64,000 nucleotides of DNA from Lineus longissimus (Eukaryota; Nemertea; Pilidiophora; Heteronemertea; Lineidae): assembly GCF_910592395.1 (NCBI RefSeq), contig NC_088313.1, forward strand, positions 19,980,437-20,044,436, written 5' to 3'. Positions 31,401 through 64,000 of this stretch are shown piece after piece (position 1 is the first letter of the stretch; every line of letters starts with the position of its first letter). The notes below the pieces were generated by a model. It searched no databases and had not been told where the DNA came from. It saw only the letters and a list, made by a program, of their open reading frames with translations. Both the position numbers and the translations under genes were made by a program.

Positions 31401-33258
31401 CTACAGTGATGAGCAGGCGGATAGATTCAAATTACATGTACATATCATCTTCCTGGACACCTAATTCCCACACCCAAATTGTCCCGTCAAATCACGTGCA
31501 CGGAGCTATATAAATACGATTGCCTTATGCATGCGCACTTCCGACTCGAAAAGAATCGTTTCGAATCTTAATTCAAATCCGCCATTGCTGATATCATTGG
31601 CGCCAAAGACTATTTCTTTTGACCCCGTTGACCTCGCTTCTAAAAACATTTTTGAGAAAGCCATTCAAACATTAAAATCAACTACGAACATTATCTATTA
31701 TATCACCGAGCTATATAAATACGATATATCAAGAAAAATCTGTCGCAATATTGAGTTATACGATTAGCTTGGAACTCTTTGTACCCAATTACTCTTCCGC
31801 CAGCCTGACCTCGTCACAATCACGGCGCTTTTTCAATATGGCGACCACTTGAACAACGAAAATCCCCGTTAATCATTAAAGCCTTGATGGCCTCGGCGGT
31901 TGGACGGTTGCATTGAAGAGTGTATGGTCACGGGTTCGAACCCCGGCGAATCTATTTTTTCGTGTTTTTCAAAAAAGTTTTCTTGTTATTATTCAATCAT
32001 GTACGTTTATCAGGCGCGGATCCAAGCGGGTGCACCAGACGCACGGCTCCTGATTGATATGTAAACTTTTTTTAATTGACCACTCATGAAATTTTGGAAC
32101 AGACCTGTCCAGGAATTTTGATGAGAAATGCAGTGCACGCTCCCTCTTCTTCCAGTTCCTCGATTCGCCGGCCCTCTTTACCATCATCTTATACCATTAT
32201 GTATATTATCATGAAGAAAACTTCTTCACCCGAACTTTTCAAGCTGAAGTACACACTGATTCCAGGTGTTCGAGCACTCCAGAGAATGGTTTGACGAGTT
32301 GGCGCTAAGTTCATTATTAGTGATGAGCATTTTAATAGTTTGTAACTACAGTGATGAGCAGGCGGATAGATTCAAATTACATATCATCTTCCTGGACACC
32401 TAATTCCCACACCCAAATTGTCCCGTCAAATCACGTGCACGGAACTATATAAATACGATTGCCTTATGCATGCGCACTTCCGACTCGAAAAGAATCGTTT
32501 CGAATCTTAATTCAAATCCGCCATTGCTGATATCATTGGCGCCAAAGACTATTTCTTTTGACCCCGTTGACCTCGCTTCTAAAAACATTTTAGGGAAAGC
32601 CATTCAAACATTAAAATCAACTACGAACATAACCTATTATATCACCCAGCTATATAAATACGATATATCAAGAAAAATCTGTCGCAATTTTGAGTTATAC
32701 GATTAGCTTGGAACTCTTTGTACCCAATTACTCTTCCGCCAGCCTGACCTCGTCACAATCACGGCGCTTTTTCAATATGGCGACCACTTGAACAACGAAA
32801 ATCCCCGTCAATTAGCAAAGCCTTGATGGCCTCGGCGGTTGGACGGTTGTACTGAAGATTGGATGGTCACGGGTTCGAACCCCGACGAATCTATTTTTCC
32901 GTGTTTCTAAAAAAAATTTCTTGTTATTATTCATTCATGTACGTTTAAATCCGCCATTGCTGATATCATTGGCGCCAAAGACTATTTCTTTTGTCCCCGT
33001 TGACCTCGCTTCTAAAAACATTTTTGAGAAACCCATTCAAACATTAAAACTGGCGTTTGAGCACTTGACTTGATAATGGTTCTTTTCTTTATTTTACCCA
33101 GGTTGCAAGCCGATATGGAAAGCTTGAAGAATGTTGGCTTGGAAGGAATATGTGATGCCCTCCAGCAGGAGTTGCAGCAACTACAGCAGCAAGTTTGGCA
33201 GTCCAAGTTGAAGAAACTGAGACCTCAGATGACAGGGCGGAGACAGAGAAATCAATGA
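28413..33258 (+). CDS. CCDC172: Coiled-coil domain-containing protein 172
   Basis: Seven exons: 28413-28497, 28920-29005, 29451-29567, 29789-29954, 30117-30218, 30652-30754 and 33102-33258. Phases agree, giving 271 aa (human is 258). The start MENSLTELFEQIIHSEQKAQ parallels the human N-terminus (SLESLFQHIIFTEHQAE). ARAEITLCQDVIQKTKEE matches the following human helix. The rest is near-continuous coiled coil: LKWFTAKQKALRSQKQQLM, ELEAKKKLEEL, ELLKEKKKDMDRKTGEL and CDALQQELQQLQQQ. The mammalian protein is reported as a tektin-2-binding protein, expressed in testis and associated with sperm flagella. The last 30 or so codons may be out of frame with the true tail, because a coding-looking acidic continuation exists in another frame. 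The sixth intron (2.3 kb) is filled by a tRNA-headed tandem repeat. Confidence 0.85.
30389..30533. mobile_element. Short terminal-inverted-repeat element (MITE-like) in CCDC172 intron 5
   Basis: About 20 bp at the left end (AAAAATAATTAGGACAGGA, ending 30411) is inverted at the right end (30512-30533). The element is about 145 bp, has no ORF and is A/T-rich at its termini. It fits a non-autonomous DNA transposon remnant. Confidence 0.6.
30939..31011 (+). repeat. tRNA-like (SINE-head) module, copy 1
   Basis: The 73-nt segment carries an A-box-like TGGCCTCGGCGGTTGGA and a strong B box GGGTTCGAACCCC, followed at once by a T-run that could stop RNA polymerase III. Acceptor and D stems pair poorly, so it is a degenerate tRNA relative (pseudo-tRNA or SINE head), not a functional tRNA gene. 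Confidence 0.65.
31881..31953 (+). repeat. tRNA-like (SINE-head) module, copy 2
   Basis: Same 73-nt module in the second unit, with the B box intact and differences concentrated in the anticodon-arm region. A T-run follows. Confidence 0.65.
32820..32892 (+). repeat. tRNA-like (SINE-head) module, copy 3
   Basis: Third copy, in the truncated unit. The B box GGTTCGAACCCC is kept; a C-to-A-type change follows it (CCCGACG). A T-run is present downstream. Confidence 0.6.
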
Positions 33259-33493
33259 GGTAATTTAGACCAAGAGTTCCAAAGAGAGATTGGGAAAGCA
33301 CAATGAGATCAACATAGAAGGGATACCGACGTACGGCATATGGCCTATTGATGGTCATTAGGCTGATTCTAACAGCAGTTTTAAAAACAGTTGGCATCCT
33401 CTCAGATTATCTTACCCATTATAGTAGTTTAAAACATCACCGTCTTGTAGAAATGCCATCTTCTTTAGATACAATCCATCTAAAACCCATCAG

Positions 33494-33513
33494 ATATATA
33501 TATATATATATAT
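33494..33513. repeat. (AT)n microsatellite
   Basis: About ten uninterrupted AT dinucleotides lie between the end of the CCDC172 CDS and the possible extra exon. Confidence 0.9.
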
Positions 33514-33582
33514 CCGGCCGATTTGTGACCTAAGCTGTTTATTTATATTTTCCCTCGATTTTCCCATTCGAGAAGACCTTAG

Positions 33583-33709
33583 AACCCCCGGTCTTGGAGA
33601 GACAGACACCACACCCATCATCAATGAGACCAGCGAAGCCAAACCTGCTCTCCCTCTCACAGGCTCTGAAGAGGAAGCAACAGGAGGAACATTATCATCA
33701 CTATCTTGA
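33583..33709 (+). CDS. Possible additional terminal exon of CCDC172 (acidic tail)
   Basis: After a TAG acceptor preceded by pyrimidine tracts, a 127-nt segment reads TPGLGETDTTPIINETSEAK and onward to a TGA, acidic and Thr/Glu-rich. It joins in phase to exon 7 if that exon uses the donor at 33260, but only in the alternative frame VEETETSDDRAETEKSM. In the main frame a TGA ends the protein first. The two pieces look like one acidic tail. Confidence 0.4.
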
Positions 33710-36554
33710 AGAAAACCCCTGAACCCGAACTTTACAAACTTAAATAGGCCTACACACTGATTTCATACTGCAATGAAAGTCGTTGTGATGGAGATTCCCA
33801 CACACACCTGCAACACGTCACATTATATATAGAAATTTGAGATACATGTTCATGTACATGGACGGGTTAAAGTGTTACTTTTTGGATTGAAGTTGACTTT
33901 TTTGATGGGCATATAATGCTGCCTACGGCTAGTTCCGGGTCATATATTTTTCAAAACACCTAAGTAGTTCATGCACAGATTAAATTTTCAATTCGATTGA
34001 AGTTAATACAGGCGATTTTAAATTGACTGCCTAAGTAGTTCTTGCACGGATTAAATTTTTAATTCAATTGAAGTTAATGCAGGCGATTTTAAATTGACTG
34101 CGGTCAATTTCAAACTTGCGGTCCACGGCCGCCAACCGCAGTATCAGAGCAATGCGGCCACCTGTTGCAAAAGTAGGTCAGCGCGTGCAAAGCACTGTCC
34201 ACTCCCTGAACATTGCCTCGTGACGTGATACTCATAGTTAGTGTTCAGTGTGCATGTGATGGTGATTCTTTCGTCTTGGAGCTGGATATTCGAACACTTT
34301 TGGACGATCGATTTGTGCCTTATTTTAACACTAATGACTAACGGCCGGGAAGATTGATACCGAACTGGATGGTTAAGTTGTTTCAGCAGACACCGCGAGG
34401 ATGGAGCTAAAACTGCCGACATTTTTGGCGAAATTGCCGCCCAAACCGAGCGTAGTTTGGTGAGACAGAAGAAACCGAAGGTGAGGTATTAATTTCTTGG
34501 CCTAAATGTTCTTTCATGTGATAAACCAAGAGGTGTTTTATGTGAGAGTTGCTGTAAGTTATCATATCAATAAATGATGAATCACTTGCGTTCTTTTGAA
34601 ATACTTCCAATCCAAGGATCCATTACGCAACGCAGCAATCTCAACAAATGGGCCGGAAAGGGTGAAGTCGACAGCAATTCTAACGTCAGGACAGGAATTT
34701 GGAACGTCCCGGAAAAGCTGAACTGAACAGCAATTTGAACGTCACGAAAGCTGGAATCTATCGAAAGAGCTATCCTGCTGAGGCGAATCTGACTTCCAGC
34801 AGCTGCCTAAACTGGTGAGTACAAGTTTCACATACCGGTATTGCGCACCCGTCACATGCCTTTCTACACTTTTGGCTGTTCCTTTAGTGTTGGCCGATGG
34901 GGCTCTAGCATGCATAGGTAAAATGCCCACAAAAGGTAAAAGAGGAAACAAGACAACCTTTCTTCTTAAACATATATCAATATATTTTAAAGATTTAAAA
35001 TTGCAAATTGACAATGAAAAATCTCCATTAAATACAGCCAAATTTAAATATCTGTTACATATAAATTGTGTACATTACCAGTAGAGAAATGCATTGAAAT
35101 TAAAATGAAGGCATGCATAATGTACAACAGGATTGATATTGCCCAAGAGTTAGATGGGTAATTTGCAAATCAGAAAGATTCACTTTAAACAGTGTCAAAG
35201 ATTGACCTTCACTTTCTAACTGTGTGGTGTTGATTTTTTCGACTTGTAAAACCAAGGTATTTTATTGAGAAATCCAATTACTTACTTTAAAAAGTTGACT
35301 ATGGTCGGCTTCATTAAGGGGAAATTAATGGAAATGTCGAAGTCAGTACCTTTCGAATGGAAATGTCATGGATTTTGACTGAGAAGGGTGCTCTTGTCAT
35401 TGTTATGCAAATAACCAACTGTCATGGTATGCCACTTTGGTGGGTATTCAATAGATCTGAGTATCAAATAAAGTAAAATACATTTTAATTTGAGGAGTAA
35501 ATATAAATCTGATAAATAAATTGAGGAACTACTTGTCAGAATCCAGATAACCAATTGACCATGGTTTTGGGAACCTCAGCACTGTCTTAAAGATATATTG
35601 TTCTCTATCAAGATGACCTTTGGACATCCTGATTCTGCTTGATGTCCAGGGGCAGATAGAGGAAAATGAAGAGTGCCCAGGGCCTTTCAGTGGGTGTACC
35701 CTCAAAATTTTTTTGGGTTCAATTTGGCAAAATAAATGGTCGATAGCAAATATCTCTTTGATAAGGGGGACACCCTACCCTGCCCCTCCCTTGAATCCAC
35801 TTCTGTACCTAACTCACCGTTATTGGCTACAGTGCGACAATGAAAACAACTTTATTGGTAAAGAGGGACAAGCCCTGACCCAGGTGCCATGAAGGGTAAA
35901 AATGGACTTCCAGAAGGTTATTCATTGTCCGTTTCTTTAAAAGCAATAGAATAAACAATTCTCACAACGCTAGTCACCTTTAAGTATCAATTTGCCGCCA
36001 GACTAGAAAAATCGACTGTAAACATCGAGCTTGAAAGAATTTCAATACATTATACTGAGAAAAGGAGCTAAAAACTTAAAGCTAGGAATCTTCTGTAAAA
36101 CCATTTCCTAAAATGGCAAGAACATCTAGGCTTATGTTAATTTCTGAGGTATTTCTACATAAATAGACAAAACGAAATAAATTACAGACTGTTCATAAAA
36201 TAATATCCAGACTTATTTACAACTGGGTACAAAACATGCGTCAATTTGTAGCCTTGATCCTTGGCCTTCACTGATGTTGCTTTTCTAACTCAAATATTGG
36301 CGTAATATGACTCGAAGCCAACACCATTCTGATGTGGTTTCGTGAATCTGCTACCTAATTGCCTACGCTGTTGGCAGCTAAGCAGTGAGTTTCAATCAAG
36401 TGGAGCGATATAACTTCGAAATATCACTATTGGTTAATATCTGATGAATGTTCTACGGATCATCCAGCAAAAGGGTTGCAATACATCGCAATCCTGGTTC
36501 CATACGTTTTCACGGAATGGTGTTGGCTGCACCATCACCAATCGCCATACCAAG
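33710..36554. other. Intergenic, no gene recognised
   Basis: Beyond the CCDC172 end I recognise no protein. The stretch holds a 71-bp tandem duplication (33959-34100) and an exon-like open stretch at about 34382-34481 with splice-site-like borders. The remainder is AT-rich unique-looking sequence. It may include 3' UTR of the neighbouring EBF gene. Confidence 0.4.
33959..34100. repeat. 71-bp tandem duplication
   Basis: Two units, each starting CCTAAGTAGTTCWTGCAC at 33959 and 34030, differ at a few positions and end in GATTTTAAATTGACTGC. Confidence 0.85.
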
Positions 36555-36574
36555 TTATAAGAACCAGGTCATGC
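36555..36574 (-). CDS. Candidate terminal exon of the EBF/COE gene
   Basis: After an AACAG acceptor on the minus strand, 20 nt read in phase from the exon at 39861-39688, adding G-M-T-W-F-L and a TAA. The position matches the short last exon of vertebrate EBFs, which ends with a GM-containing tail. The exon is tiny and the intron 3.1 kb, so this is weak. The alternative is read-through of the previous exon to the stop at 39413. Confidence 0.3.
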
Positions 36575-37615
36575 CTGTTATAGGCATTGAGCTACAACAC
36601 CAAGGTAAGTGCAATATTTACAAAGACTCTGAGATCAGTACGTATGCAAACTTTAAGAAGATAGAAATTAAAAGACTTTAATTCACTATTGGTCGTTTAA
36701 AATTGCTTAGAAGAAAATCGAAAGTCTGTATCAACATCTATGGACACATTTTCATAATTTCATGTTTCAGTTTGATATTGTCGCCGAACATTTCAAATAG
36801 CTCAATTGCTGTAGGCATTACTTTTTAAAGTTCGTGGTTGGCCTAATCTTGGTTACATACTGAGTATATCACTGAGGAGGGATGCTGGGGGAAACCTACA
36901 CATAGCTAAACCAAATGAACGAGATTCCGTTCTTTGGGTAGTAATTTTTCCCGAAAACACCTTGTTAAACAATAATCTGAACATAAATATTGATACAGAC
37001 ATTACTCATTTGTACAGTCGACAAGAAAAATGTATGGAGATATTTCAAAGATAAAAACTTTATACACACAATATGCATTAAGATCCGATGTGCACTTCAT
37101 ATAGAAATATAAAACTGAGGTATGCATTATATCTGCAGAAAAAGTGACAGTGTATAATTATTAGGTACACTTCAGGAGCAAACCCCAAGTAATAATCTCA
37201 ACCCCATATTTCATGTAAAAAATTCCCCGAAATCATTATGTAATACACTATGAATGTGATAAAGGTTCCTCATTTCTTTTGACAAGGGCGTGACCCTGAA
37301 GATTTCTTGTCACATTTACTGCAGCACTGCTCCCCAAACTTGTGTAGAAGTCGGTGCATTAACACTATGGAGTACTGTCCTGCACCCATGCAACAGGAAG
37401 GGTAAAATGGCACAAATAGAGCGACTACACAGCTGGCAGTGCACATTACTGTACAAAGTGGCTATACCTGTACTATCTTGCCTTACATGTACATGTACTT
37501 CATTTCTCAAAGAATTGAATCTTAACTAATGATCTTTCAGGTACAAAATCCCTCGATATGATTTATGGACCAAGCTGCATGAACTTTACACAGGCTTAGG
37601 ACATTTCAACTTGAC

Positions 37616-37684
37616 ACCCCTATTTTCTACATGAATCCAATAAAGTACAATGGTTTGGATGAAATGTGCAAAGAAAATAGGGGT
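37616..37684. repeat. 13-bp inverted repeat hairpin
   Basis: ACCCCTATTTTCT at 37616-37628 is exactly complementary to 37672-37684. The interior also pairs partly (AATCCAA with TTGGAT). No coding content; could be a small MITE or an RNA hairpin. Confidence 0.45.
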
Positions 37685-37948
37685 ACCAGATTACACACAG
37701 TCATTTAATGACATAATTCATAATATTTAAGATTGACCCTGTCTGAAATTTTGACTGAGCAGAAAACGTCATAATACGATAAGACGAAAGTATCTACATG
37801 GCTTCCTACGTCATGGTAAGCTCTCATTGACTAGATTCAATTTAATCAAAACCTATGAATAAAATAATGTATACCATTTTCATCTATATTCAATAAAACA
37901 GTCAATTTTAATGCTCACTTGATCTCACATGAAACAAGCTGCTGATAG

Positions 37949-38146
37949 TACAGGGTGTTTCAAAAATATCTCTCAACATCTCATCCTGTCAGTGGTCAAT
38001 ATTATGGTTACTATCAACACTAGCGGCAAGTTCATTAAGTTGAAATTGGAACTTTGAAAGATTAAACTTTCAATGGACCACCTAAGTCCAGGATAACCCA
38101 CATATCTGCTCAGAACAAACAAATAAAACATTTGAGACACCCTGTA
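37949..38146. mobile_element. Mariner-like MITE remnant
   Basis: The ends read TACAGGGTGTTTCAAA and, inverted, TTTGAGACACCCTGTA. The element is 198 bp with near-identical terminal inverted repeats flanked by TA, the target duplication used by Tc1/mariner transposons. It contains no transposase ORF, so it is non-autonomous. Confidence 0.65.
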
Positions 38147-39687
38147 TACAGATTATCTCGCCTTAAGTTGGCTTGTTTTTTTCTTCACTTACAAGCGATG
38201 AGGCCAAACATCAGTTGAAATAATTTCAATACGAGTACTGAAAACCTATAGTGTCAGAGATAAAGGCGTGCAGAACGTCCCTAATGATGGACTTGAAAAT
38301 AGATCAGGAAAGTCTGTTTCAGAATGGCTGTTCATTCTCCCGGGATTCTATTTTCTTCCCAAGATTATGCAGCACACAAAAGTTACCAAAATTTAAGTTA
38401 ACCCCATACTGAACTTCCAGCGTTATTGCCTCCGTAGCCTCCGCGTATTGACGCGCGCTGTCTGTAAGCTGAGAAATGTCAATACATTGAGGGTCAAGAT
38501 GGTTAAGTTATTGGCCTGATGCCAGCCAGGCGATCTGATGTACTAATCTGGAATGACATCTGTAAACTGTTGTTCTCACAGATGTATTTAAAGGACATAA
38601 TGACACAACCATGCTGTAAGCAATTACTGAAAAATCTACTCCAGTGTTTTGTTTTCATGGATTTTTCTTTCACGGAAAAAGTTTTGACCGGAAAAACCGA
38701 AAGAAATTTCATAGTCCAACAAAATATTTTTTTGGAACTTATCGCAAATCGCTTGAAGAGAGCTGCAAAAATTAGGCGGTTAACAGTACACACAATGAAA
38801 AAAATATGGACCAGAATCCCATCAGGGAGAGGACCACTTTAAGCCACCATTTGAAAGAAGACCAATGTATATATACAAAGACTCCGATAGAGGAAGAAAC
38901 ACTTGTGTAAACTTTTATCCTGAAAGTTTTGATTCAGTGGGGTAAGTCCCCACTTTGAAAAGTCCCGGCCTTCTGTAGGCCGTGATTGGCATAGAGTTCT
39001 TATTCGTAGATTTTGTTCTATTTTGCGGGTGTGACTATCGGGCTGCCGTAGGTTTGACTGCCGCACGTGGGCAATGCGAATGGATTCATACTTGAGAATG
39101 GTGACGATACTATACTGCTCATCCCTGAAATGACAAGAAGTAAACGCATTTGAAGAATGATTCAAAAGGTCAAATATTCAAGAACTAAAAAATAGAACGC
39201 ATTGAGAAACATTGCCAAAGCTTAAGCCATTATTTTATCATTTAGATTTCATTAGAGTGATCCATGTCTACTAATTTGACAGAGTTTTCTTGGGATGACA
39301 AATTGATGATATCGTTCACTATCGCCTCTTAAAAAGCATCGTTAGTTAACTTATTTAACCCCAGATAGCAGCATCAACAAACAAACTTTCAGTTTGAAAT
39401 ATCAGTTCATGATTAATTCTGAGAAACTACAGGAAATTTTTTTACATGTACTTTGACAAAACTGACAAATGACGAACCACAAAAAGGGCAAATAACTTTT
39501 GACAAAGACAAAACCAAAGTTACAAAAGCAAAGAAAGAAAACAAAGAAAATCTGAGTTCTTGTTCAAATGTGAAATTTAAAAACACGTAATACAGGGTTG
39601 AACTCTTCCAAAACCATAGGAGATATCTACCGTAAGATACATTAGTAAATTTTGTACTAACATTCATAATCGGGTGTGCCCATCCAC

Positions 39688-64000
<24,313 letters not shown>

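Larger units (their letters stand above)
30840..33050. repeat. 940-bp tandem repeat array, 2.3 copies, in CCDC172 intron 6
   Basis: Units start at GTACCCAATTACTCTTCCGC near 30840, 31781 and 32720, a period of 939-941 bp. The first two units are nearly identical along their length. The third has lost an internal block of roughly 600 bp and ends near 33050. Each full unit has a 73-nt tRNA-like module close to its start, two CTATATAAATACGAT boxes near its end and RTGATGA-type motifs. Short ORFs in the array repeat with the unit and have no recognisable content. Confidence 0.9.

Noticed and set aside
31531-32706. Duplicated 78-codon ORF (start MRTSDSKRIVSNLN) as a gene family
   Set aside because: The ORF repeats only because the 940-bp unit is tandemly duplicated. 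It has no recognisable domain, and its TATA-like boxes lie inside the frame.
30939-32892. Three functional tRNA genes
   Set aside because: The B box and 73-nt length fit, but acceptor and D stems pair poorly and the T stem has a mismatch. The modules sit in a repeat, so they are better read as SINE heads or pseudo-tRNAs.
36448-36681. Plus-strand ORF with a donor-like end
   Set aside because: The CAAG|GTAAGT at 36604 is a fair donor, but the peptide is unrecognisable and no partner exons are seen. It also overlaps the candidate EBF last exon on the other strand.
39413-39687. Read-through tail of the EBF exon to a stop at 39413
   Set aside because: The continuation ([11 protein letters not shown] and onward) is hydrophobic and unlike any EBF C-terminus. 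A phase-compatible donor precedes it. Kept only as an alternative.

Overview
This window is animal (metazoan) nuclear DNA. Coding exons are short, and long introns carry GT-AG boundaries. I could place most exon boundaries to the base because reading phase is conserved across each junction. I name eight protein-coding genes from translated exons: HTT (-, 5' part only), UBLCP1 (+), a mitochondrial 2-Cys peroxiredoxin of PRDX3 type (-), LSM1 (+), DHX15 (+), an unnamed neuralized-like RING E3 ligase (-), CCDC172 (+) and a COE/EBF transcription factor (-, 3' part only). The EBF gene encodes a single second helix in its HLH motif, whereas vertebrate EBFs carry a duplicated helix. The host is therefore an invertebrate. 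The slow, human-like protein sequences and intron richness suit an ambulacrarian, amphioxus or slow-evolving lophotrochozoan. I cannot decide among these from the sequence.

Layout. 1-5.6 kb: the first ten coding exons of huntingtin, reading leftward from an ATG at 4486 and sharing a 1.1-kb divergent promoter region with UBLCP1. 5.6-8.9 kb: UBLCP1. 9.5-11.75 kb: PRDX3, head-to-head with LSM1 (11.9-14.0 kb) across only 158 bp between start codons. 15.0-23.1 kb: DHX15 with a 1.3-kb 3' UTR. 23.7-27.4 kb: RING E3 gene. 28.4-33.7 kb: CCDC172; its last large intron holds a 940-bp tandem repeat with tRNA-like modules. 33.7-39.6 kb: no confident gene, apart from possible EBF 3' sequence and mobile-element remnants. 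39.7-53.0 kb: nine EBF exons. 53.0-64.0 kb: no EBF or other exon recognised; the upstream EBF exons lie beyond the window, so this is best read as EBF intron of more than 11 kb.

The first seven genes are housekeeping or cytoskeletal. They cover vesicle/scaffold function, nuclear proteasome dephosphorylation, mitochondrial peroxide removal, mRNA decay, spliceosome disassembly, ubiquitination and a cilia-associated coiled coil. They are packed tightly in alternating orientations. The eighth is a developmental regulator with large, gene-poor introns. The set corresponds to loci on human 4p, 5q, 8p and 10q, which are ohnologous segments of one ancestral linkage group, so this looks like a surviving piece of that ancestral block.

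The points most worth follow-up are: a huntingtin N-terminus with no polyglutamine and without the S13/S16 phosphosites; the RING gene, whose architecture resembles a plant RING family and has no human counterpart I can name; an in-frame 51-nt cassette exon in EBF; a GC-AG intron in PRDX3; a frame switch plus extra exon at the CCDC172 C-terminus; and the tRNA-headed tandem repeat.
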